A DNA stretch of 60,637 nucleotides from CAZEQL01 sp964514415. GTDB lineage: Bacteria > Chloroflexota > Dehalococcoidia > GIF9 > AB-539-J10. Both the position numbers and the translations under genes were made by a program. The notes under the pieces are model-generated. The model ran no database searches. It saw nothing but the letters and a program-made list of their open reading frames with translations, and was not told the DNA's origin. Positions 55,105 through 60,637 of this stretch are shown here, piece after piece. The stretch's first letter is position 1. The number at the start of each line of letters is the position of its first letter. The DNA is taken from contig CAZEQL010000002.1 in NCBI GenBank assembly GCA_964514415.1, positions 1 to 60,637 on the forward strand, written 5' to 3'.

Positions 55105-56055
55105 CTACCTTCGCCCCAATATAGAACCAATAAAGTCTGTTTTCCCTCGAACAAAATCTTCCATCGACATCTCCCGCTTTCCCTCCACCTGAACTCGACA
55201 AAGCCCCAAAATTCCCTCCCCAGTCATCACTCCTACTGTGGTTGGGGCTGACCGGGGCAAAGCTACCACCTTCCCGACTTTACTATTTTCTGCTCCATTA
55301 AGGGGAATAGCTTCATGAATTTTGAGCCGTTTACCCTGCCACCAAGTGTAGCAACCTGGCCAGGGATTGTAAGCCTTTACCCAACGCCAGAGCTTTACTG
55401 CCGAGAGATGCCAATCCACCTCGCCATCTCTTTTGGTTATCAACTTACTATAAGTAGCCCGAGCCTCGTCCTGGGGTTGTGGTTCTATCCTGCCATCAAT
55501 CCATAGAGGCAGGATTCCCGTCAAAAGTTGAGCTCCTATTTCTGCCAATTTAGCGGTGAGCGCTCCAGCGGTATCATTAGGAGAGATAGCCACTCTTCGT
55601 TGAACTAAAATAGGCCCGCTGTCAAGGAGAGCATTTATTAACATGATAGTGACGCCAGTAAATTCGTCCCCTAAAAGAAGAGTATTAACCACTGGAGAGG
55701 GCCCTCGCTGCCTGGGCAATAATGAAGGGTGAACATTAAGGCAACCGAACTTTGGTAAAGATAAGACCTCTGGAGGGAGAATATAACTAAAAGCCGCCAC
55801 TACGATTAGCTCTGGATTAAAGCTGGCCAATTCCCCCACCGCTTCCGCCGATTTAAGGGTCTTTGGTTGAATGACCGGGATGTTATGTTCTACAGCCAGC
55901 GTTTTTACCGGAGACCAAACAATTTGCTGACTCCTGCCAACTGGTTTATCAGGCCGAGTATACACAGCAACCACGTGATATAGACTGTGAAGTAAGGACA
56001 CCAATGTAGGTACAGCAAACTGAGGAGTTCCCATAAAAACAATGCGCAGTTTCAC
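55105..56055 (-). CDS. fmt: Methionyl-tRNA formyltransferase
   Basis: 316 residues, normal. It starts LRIVFMGTPQFAVPTL, with the HPSLLPRQRGPSPVVNTLL active-site region (Asn-His-Asp type; Asn in CLNVHPSLLP) and DSGPILVQRR. It formylates Met-tRNA for initiation. Deformylase (def), often its neighbour, is not in the window. Confidence 0.96.
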   Translation of the reverse strand: MKLRIVFMGTPQFAVPTLVSLLHSLYHVVAVYTRPDKPVGRSQQIVWSPVKTLAVEHNIPVIQPKTLKSAEAVGELASFNPELIVVAAFSYILPPEVLSLPKFGCLNVHPSLLPRQRGPSPVVNTLLLGDEFTGVTIMLINALLDSGPILVQRRVAISPNDTAGALTAKLAEIGAQLLTGILPLWIDGRIEPQPQDEARATYSKLITKRDGEVDWHLSAVKLWRWVKAYNPWPGCYTWWQGKRLKIHEAIPLNGAENSKVGKVVALPRSAPTTVGVMTGEGILGLCRVQVEGKREMSMEDFVRGKTDFIGSILGRR

Positions 56056-56218
56056 ATTAACTATTTTCGATAATTTCTTTCATTATGTCAAAGCTTGCCT
56101 AGAAGAGGTTCAAGATAACTTGATAGTATACCAAACAGTACCTCTGAAATTCTTGACCTCCTTGTAGTGCCCTTTTCTGCTGTCTTTGGGGTTAACCAAT
56201 ACAATCTAATTTGCGGGG

Positions 56219-57562
56219 GTGAAATTGGAATCGGCAAAAGAGATTTGGAAAAGAGCCTTAGGCGAACTCCAGATCCAGGTCAGCAAGGCAAATTATGTTA
56301 CTTGGCTTAGCAATAGCCGCGGCATAAGCTACCACGATAATATCCTTGTAGTTAGTGTTCCCAACACTTTTGTGGCTGAATGGCTGTCCAATCGCCTTCA
56401 TTCTCTAGTAAAAAAAACTTTAGCCAACATCATAGAGGGAGATGTTGCCGTCCAATTTGTCGTTCACAACCAAGACCAATTGCAAGCTAGTCCTCTGGTC
56501 TACGCCCATCAAACTGATGGAGGAACGAGCAGCAAAGCTACACGGAATAAATTTAATCCAAAGTATACCCTTGATAGCTTTGTTGTTGGTGGCTGTAATC
56601 GTTTAGCTTATGCTGCCGCTGTAGAAGTAACTGAAAACCAAGGACACACTTATAATCCCCTTTTCATTCACAGCAGCGTTGGCCAAGGTAAGACTCATCT
56701 GCTACATGCCATCGGGCATGTAGCAGAAAGCAATGGACTTCGGGTGGTCTATACTAATGGGGAACAATTTACCAATGCCTTTATCCTGGCTGTGAGGCAA
56801 AAGCAAGTTGAAGATTTCCGAAACAAATTTAAGTCTCTTCAGATGCTCCTGTTTGACGATATGCGCTTCATAAGTGATAAAAAGCAAACTCAACAATGTT
56901 TCCTCCATATCTTCAGTGAACTATATAACAATAATTGCCAAATTGTCCTTGCCGCTGACCATTCTCCCAAAGATATGCCTCTGCTTAGCAACAAATTAAG
57001 ATCACTCCTCGAATGTGGCCTTACTGTATCCATTGAGCCACCCGCTTTTAAAACACGCCTGGCTATTTTACGAGCCAAAGCAAGGGGATCGATGCCGCCA
57101 ATCCCAGATGATTCATCACAGCTCTTAGCGAAAAAAGTACACCAAAATGTCCGTCAGCTTGAAGGTGCTTTGACCTATCTATCAGCTCAAGCTAAGCTGA
57201 GTGGAACCAACATCTCCCCACAAATGGTTAATAACCTGTTAACAAACATCGGCGGTAAGGAAAATAAAAAGCCAATAATACACATAGTGGCTGATTATTT
57301 TAACCTCTCTCCTGAAGAATTAATTGGCAAACAGAGAACCAAAAATTTAGTAGTAGCGCGCCAAATCACCATGTATCTTATGCGAGAAAAAACCCACCGC
57401 TCTTTCGCTGAGATTGCTAAAGAGTTGGGTAATAGAAATCACGCAACAATACTTCACGGCTATAAAAAAATATCTAATGAAATAAATATCAACGCACAAC
57501 TACGCCACCAGATTCTGGAAATCAAAAGAAAACTTAATCCAGATGAATCTTCCGCAGAATAG
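56219..57562 (+). CDS. dnaA: Chromosomal replication initiator DnaA, divergent AAA+ core
   Basis: 447 residues from GTG 56219. Domain I (IWKRALGELQIQVSKANYVTWL), Walker A SSVGQGKTHLLHAIGH (usually GGVGLGKT), Walker B LLFDDMRFI, sensor 2 NVRQLEGAL, and domain IV LGNRNHATILHGYKKI are all in order. The box VII arginine finger, normally in LRSRFxWGL, reads LRSLLECGL, so the Arg is Leu. The usual DRxP also reads DHSP. It starts the dnaA-obgE-nadD group. Confidence 0.93.
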   Translation: MKLESAKEIWKRALGELQIQVSKANYVTWLSNSRGISYHDNILVVSVPNTFVAEWLSNRLHSLVKKTLANIIEGDVAVQFVVHNQDQLQASPLVYAHQTDGGTSSKATRNKFNPKYTLDSFVVGGCNRLAYAAAVEVTENQGHTYNPLFIHSSVGQGKTHLLHAIGHVAESNGLRVVYTNGEQFTNAFILAVRQKQVEDFRNKFKSLQMLLFDDMRFISDKKQTQQCFLHIFSELYNNNCQIVLAADHSPKDMPLLSNKLRSLLECGLTVSIEPPAFKTRLAILRAKARGSMPPIPDDSSQLLAKKVHQNVRQLEGALTYLSAQAKLSGTNISPQMVNNLLTNIGGKENKKPIIHIVADYFNLSPEELIGKQRTKNLVVARQITMYLMREKTHRSFAEIAKELGNRNHATILHGYKKISNEININAQLRHQILEIKRKLNPDESSAE

Positions 57563-57795
57563 GATAAAAACTTGTAGGAAAATAATGTTACTTTATAAAC
57601 AAAATGTTAATAACCTCGCTTAAGTGATAACTTTAATACTAATAATCACCATACCTATTTTAAGTGCTCCATCTCCCTTTATTAACTCCTATTATGACTA
57701 TGATTATTAAAGTAATATATCTATTAAATAAAGTTTATTAGATATATTATAATAATCCTTAATAGATATAATTATATAGCTAAATTTATTTTTAA
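57563..57795. other. AT-rich region, candidate replication origin
   Basis: Very AT-rich, especially 57690-57795, between dnaA and obgE, a common place for oriC. A DnaA-box-like TGTTAATAA (57605-57613, reverse TTATTAACA, one base off TTATCCACA at the variable region) is the best box; no perfect boxes are seen here or upstream of dnaA (56056-56218). Confidence 0.45.
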
Positions 57796-58854
57796 ATGAT
57801 TGATAAATTGGAATTTATAGCTCGTGGGGGTGGTGGTGGAGATGGCTTAGTTAGTTTTCGTCGGGAGAAGTATATTCCTTTTGGTGGACCCAATGGTGGG
57901 GATGGTGGGGATGGTGGGAACGTGGTTATTATGTCTGGCCCTAATGTGGATGATTTAGGGTTGGTGAAGCAAAGGAAGAAATTTGTAGCCGAGAATGGCA
58001 ATCAGGGCGGTAGCTGGCGGAAGCATGGTAAGAAGGGAGAGGATTTAACCATTTTAGTGCCTGTGGGAACTATGGTTTTTGTTACAACTGAAGCGGGAAA
58101 TGAGGTGCTTATAGCTGATTTGACTGCGGCGAAGCAAAAAGTTTTGGTGGTGAAGGGTGGTCGTGGCGGATTAGGTAATGTTCACTTTGCTACAGCGATA
58201 AATCAGGCCCCGGAGATAGCTAGCAAAGGAGAATCAGGCGAAAAGCAGCATATTCTCCTTGAGTTAAAACTTATCACTGATATGTGTATTATTGGCTATC
58301 CAAACTCGGGTAAGTCCAGCTTATTATCTGCTATATCAGGGGCTAGCCCTCAAATAGCTAGTTATCCATTCACTACACGTCAGCCGCTTTTGGGGGTTAT
58401 TCAGAGTAGCAAGCGAGATTTTATTATTGCTGAAATACCCGGGCTTGTTGAAGGTGCTCATGCTGGGAAGGGTATGGGGAATGAGTTTTTACGCCATATA
58501 GAAAGAGCTAAGTTGCTGATTTATTTATTAGATGGCACTTCGCCAACGGCTGTCGATGACCTAAGTAAATTAAACGAAGAGCTAGCTCTATATAAGAGTG
58601 ATTTGCTGCGGAAGTCTAAAATTGTGGTGGTAAATAAGGTAGACTTGCCGCAGGTTCAAGATCGCTTGCCTGATATCAAGCAAGCTCTTAGTAAGCTCGA
58701 AGTGCCCATTTTTTATATTTCAGCGGTTAGTGGCCAGGGTGTAATGGAATTGGCTTGTAAAGCTATGGAAATGGTTGGGCGAGCGAGCCAGGATAAGGGA
58801 ACAGTATTACCACCTCAAATAGCGGTATTCCGTCCCAGGCCTAAAAAAGTGTAG
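57796..58854 (+). CDS. obgE: GTPase ObgE/CgtA lacking the OCT domain
   Basis: 352 residues. The glycine-rich Obg fold (FIARGGGGGDGLVSFRREKY, GGPNGGDGGDGGNV) and the G domain (G1 GYPNSGKSSLLSAI, switch SYPFTT, G3 EIPGLVEGA, G4 NKVD, G5 ISAV) are complete. The protein ends soon after at PPQIAVFRPRPKKV; the C-terminal OCT domain of many Obg proteins is absent. The TAG stop is part of a dispersed repeat. It acts in ribosome assembly and stringent control. No SD is seen in the AT-rich leader. Confidence 0.93.
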   Translation: MIDKLEFIARGGGGGDGLVSFRREKYIPFGGPNGGDGGDGGNVVIMSGPNVDDLGLVKQRKKFVAENGNQGGSWRKHGKKGEDLTILVPVGTMVFVTTEAGNEVLIADLTAAKQKVLVVKGGRGGLGNVHFATAINQAPEIASKGESGEKQHILLELKLITDMCIIGYPNSGKSSLLSAISGASPQIASYPFTTRQPLLGVIQSSKRDFIIAEIPGLVEGAHAGKGMGNEFLRHIERAKLLIYLLDGTSPTAVDDLSKLNEELALYKSDLLRKSKIVVVNKVDLPQVQDRLPDIKQALSKLEVPIFYISAVSGQGVMELACKAMEMVGRASQDKGTVLPPQIAVFRPRPKKV

Positions 58855-58872
58855 TTGCCTGATTTATCAGGC
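58851..58872. repeat. Palindromic repeat, GTAGTTGCCT family, copy 2
   Basis: GTAGTTGCCTGATTTATCAGGC contains the hairpin GCCTGA/TCAGGC and matches the left half of the element at 51611-51660 (the first 10 bases are identical). The obgE codon GTG and stop TAG are its first bases. Confidence 0.65.
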
Positions 58873-58882
58873 TTAAAAGACG

Positions 58883-59506
58883 ATGAATATAGGCGTTCTC
58901 GGTGGCACATTTGATCCTATCCATTTAGGCCATCTCATCATAGCTGAGGAAGCAAGAATAAAGTTGAGTCTCAGTGAAGTCCTCTTCGTTCCTGCAGGGC
59001 AGCCATGGCTTAAAGTTGACCGTGCCGTTACTCCAGCAATTCACCGCGCAGAAATGGTGCGCCGCGCTATCTCTACTAATCCGTATTTTAAGCTTTGTCC
59101 TCTGGAGGTGGAGCGGTCCGGTCCATCTTATACTGTGGATACCATTATGATGCTTCAAAAACAGATGGGTGGGGAAGCAAGGTTTTTCTTTATTCTTGGT
59201 CATGATGTTTTGGGGGACTTGTCTTTATGGAAGGAACCGAATAAATTGGTTCAAGTATGCCGTTTAGTGGTTGCCCCCAGATGTGGGAAAGGCTTTCCAG
59301 CCTTGAGTTCGGATTTAAAATCCTTGGAGGAGGCCATACCCGGGGTGGTGGATGACATTATTCAACTTGATACACCTGTAATTGGAATCAGCTCCTCGGA
59401 AATTCGCAGGAGGTTAGCTCAGGGGCTATCCATTCGTTACTTGGTGACTGAGGAGGTGGAGAAATATATATTAGAACGAAAGATATATCTGGCAAGTAAC
59501 AGCTGA
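58883..59506 (+). CDS. nadD: Nicotinate-nucleotide adenylyltransferase
   Basis: 207 residues. Nucleotidyltransferase start MNIGVLGGTFDPIHLGHLII with the HxGH motif, FILGHDVLGDLSLWKEP, and the late ISSSEIRRRLAQG (SSTxxR-like) motif. It makes deamido-NAD in NAD synthesis. It follows obgE by 28 nt. Its stop lies in a perfect 18-nt palindrome shared with the gyrB relic. Confidence 0.95.
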   Translation: MNIGVLGGTFDPIHLGHLIIAEEARIKLSLSEVLFVPAGQPWLKVDRAVTPAIHRAEMVRRAISTNPYFKLCPLEVERSGPSYTVDTIMMLQKQMGGEARFFFILGHDVLGDLSLWKEPNKLVQVCRLVVAPRCGKGFPALSSDLKSLEEAIPGVVDDIIQLDTPVIGISSSEIRRRLAQGLSIRYLVTEEVEKYILERKIYLASNS

Positions 59507-59518
59507 TAGCTATCAGCT
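59501..59518. repeat. 18-bp perfect palindrome at convergent stops
   Basis: AGCTGATAGCTATCAGCT. The nadD TGA is in the left arm and the gyrB relic TAG in the right. With no loop and no T-run it is not a standard terminator, though a cruciform or bidirectional stall is possible. Confidence 0.6.
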
Positions 59519-59669
59519 AGATATCCAGGTTCCTCACGGCTTGAGCGTGGGTTTGGATGAATATTTTGCGAGGTAGAACTTCATCGCCCATCAGCATATG
59601 AAATGTTTGGTCTGCGGCTATAGCATCCTCTACTTCTACTTTAAGCAAGGTTCTGCTGGCAGGGTTCAT
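59517..59669 (-). pseudogene. gyrB: 3' relic of gyrB
   Basis: Fifty codons from ATG 59669 read MNPASRTLLKVEVEDAIAAD, then a segment with FHMLMGDEVLPRKIFIQTHA and the ending AVRNLDI. This is the GyrB C-terminus (MNPxxRTLLxV, LMGDxVxPRxxFI, NLDI). The rest of gyrB is missing; a hydrolase gene occupies its place, with its TGA overlapping the relic's ATG (ATGA). As a full gyrB is essential, another copy must exist elsewhere. Confidence 0.85.
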
Positions 59670-60637
59670 AGTTTGCCAAGACCTTCCAGCCATTCCTTGA
59701 CAACGGGTCGGACTTCAGCACCAACAACCACGCCCATGTGCGTTACGCCTTGCAGCAGCCTCACCTGAACTTCTGTGTATTGAGAAATCACTGGTTCATA
59801 TTGATCAACGATGAAGGATTCGTCTGCTGTGCCGGCGACAACCAACAATGGTTGCGTTATGGCCCTGAGATCTTTCTTATAGTTACGAGGGGCGTAGGCC
59901 GTGTTGAGTCGATAAGAGTACGACAGGGTTTCGGTCCCATCACGGGCTTCTTCCGGCATGTTGAACTGAATGACAGTCAGATCATTAAACCAACGAATTC
60001 CCACATTATTTAACATGACCAGCCCAGCGATGCGCCGAGTGTAGGGACGCGCCCACCCGCCCGAGTTGGAACGTATCGTAGGTCCTTTATATGTGAGGTA
60101 GGGAGTCAGCAGCAAGTAGGCGTCGGCTTGCTGCCCGTATCGGCTTCCCGCAAAGCGTATAGCCAGACCACCTCCAGATGAATGGCCGCCCACAATCAGC
60201 ATTGCGTTTGGATTATCCTTTCGAATCATGGCGATAAGATCCGCCAAATCATCTTCCAATTGGCCGATGTAGTCCACATCGCCTCGTCTCTCGGGAGTAC
60301 GTCCATGTCCCCGTAAATCTGGAGTGTATACCTGAGCTAGACCCTCAGAGCTAATGAACTCGGCTAAAGGTAGGAAATACTGGCTATGCCAACCTGAGCC
60401 GTGTAACAGGATGATCACCTTATCTGATTGAGCTGGATAGTGCCGATACGCTAATTGTTTGCCATCTCTAGCAGCAAAGGTTTTCAGTTGGGGCAGGTTT
60501 GTGTAATCGATAAACAACTCTTCAAAGGCCGGGCCGCTCTCATCTGGAGTTAGCTTCTTAGGTTTGTCACTTAGGATTAGCCCAGCGGCAATACCGAAAT
60601 AAATCACGACAGAGATGAGTAAAAATTTAAGGGTCAC
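59666..60637 (-). CDS. Membrane-anchored alpha/beta hydrolase (may extend past the window)
   Basis: 323 residues visible. An N-terminal hydrophobic segment (FLLISVVIYFGIAAGLILSD) is a signal anchor or signal peptide. The hydrolase core has the oxyanion HGSG, the nucleophile Ser in GGHSSGGG, Asp in GTADESF and His in GVTHMGV, in proper order. It resembles monoacylglycerol-lipase/lysophospholipase-type hydrolases. The first codon (GTG 60637) is the last base triplet of the window, so the true start could lie beyond. It stands where gyrB would be expected. Confidence 0.85.
   Translation of the reverse strand: MTLKFLLISVVIYFGIAAGLILSDKPKKLTPDESGPAFEELFIDYTNLPQLKTFAARDGKQLAYRHYPAQSDKVIILLHGSGWHSQYFLPLAEFISSEGLAQVYTPDLRGHGRTPERRGDVDYIGQLEDDLADLIAMIRKDNPNAMLIVGGHSSGGGLAIRFAGSRYGQQADAYLLLTPYLTYKGPTIRSNSGGWARPYTRRIAGLVMLNNVGIRWFNDLTVIQFNMPEEARDGTETLSYSYRLNTAYAPRNYKKDLRAITQPLLVVAGTADESFIVDQYEPVISQYTEVQVRLLQGVTHMGVVVGAEVRPVVKEWLEGLGKL

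Overview
The window looks like a chromosome segment of a Dehalococcoidia-type Chloroflexota bacterium. This rests on gene order and protein flavour recalled from known families, not on a search. The pointers are dnaA-obgE-nadD in a row with a gyrB relic beside them, dgt-dnaG-rpoD in a row, a DnaG zinc ribbon of the CFGAC type, an ECF sigma factor paired with a DUF5667 protein, and a TIGR03960 B12-binding radical SAM protein. Most of the window is ordinary housekeeping sequence, broken up by short accessory patches and small dispersed repeats.

Layout. 1-5713: a restriction patch with a DUF262/DUF1524 (GmrSD-like) protein, a type I HsdR and a small unknown protein; no HsdM or HsdS is present. 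5714-8543: a regulator joining a winged helix, a GHKL ATPase and a STAS-like domain, behind a 22-bp-periodic repeat; then a small LGGxKGG protein and a MazEF-type toxin-antitoxin pair. 8684-16643: tRNA-Arg, coaD-rsmD, a ferredoxin, and the leuS-proC-methyltransferase-radical SAM run. 16795-23712: a decayed PEP synthase N-terminus, intact ppsA, then dgt-dnaG-rpoD. 23715-34595: ffh, a HIT protein, pheA, trkA-trkH, dnaX-ybaB-recR-recO, an ECF sigma/DUF5667 pair and a zinc-ribbon membrane protein.

34596-37232 is a second accessory patch: a nested inverted-repeat element, a three-gene cassette led by a TIGR04255 protein, and the fused two ends of what looks like a deleted type III-like restriction-modification locus. 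37337-48033 is core again: TIGR03960 radical SAM, lon, hsp20, gyrA, a TPR protein, lysC and apgM. 48101-51473 is a 3.3-kb segment (plsY, glycosyltransferase, archaeal-type asd) bracketed by tRNA-Pro and a second copy of that tRNA's 3' end. 51807-52240 is a hicBA pair with a premature stop in each gene. 52283-56055: an NhaP-type antiporter, a radical SAM protein and fmt. 56219-60637: dnaA, an AT-rich candidate origin, obgE, nadD, a gyrB 3' relic and an alpha/beta hydrolase that reaches the window edge.

The most unusual observations are the HTH-GHKL-STAS regulator with five evenly spaced upstream repeats, the type III restriction-modification deletion scar, the doubly interrupted hicBA, the tRNA-Pro-bracketed segment, a DnaA whose arginine-finger position reads leucine, an ObgE that ends before its OCT domain inside a dispersed repeat, and a dispersed repeat read in frame within gyrA.
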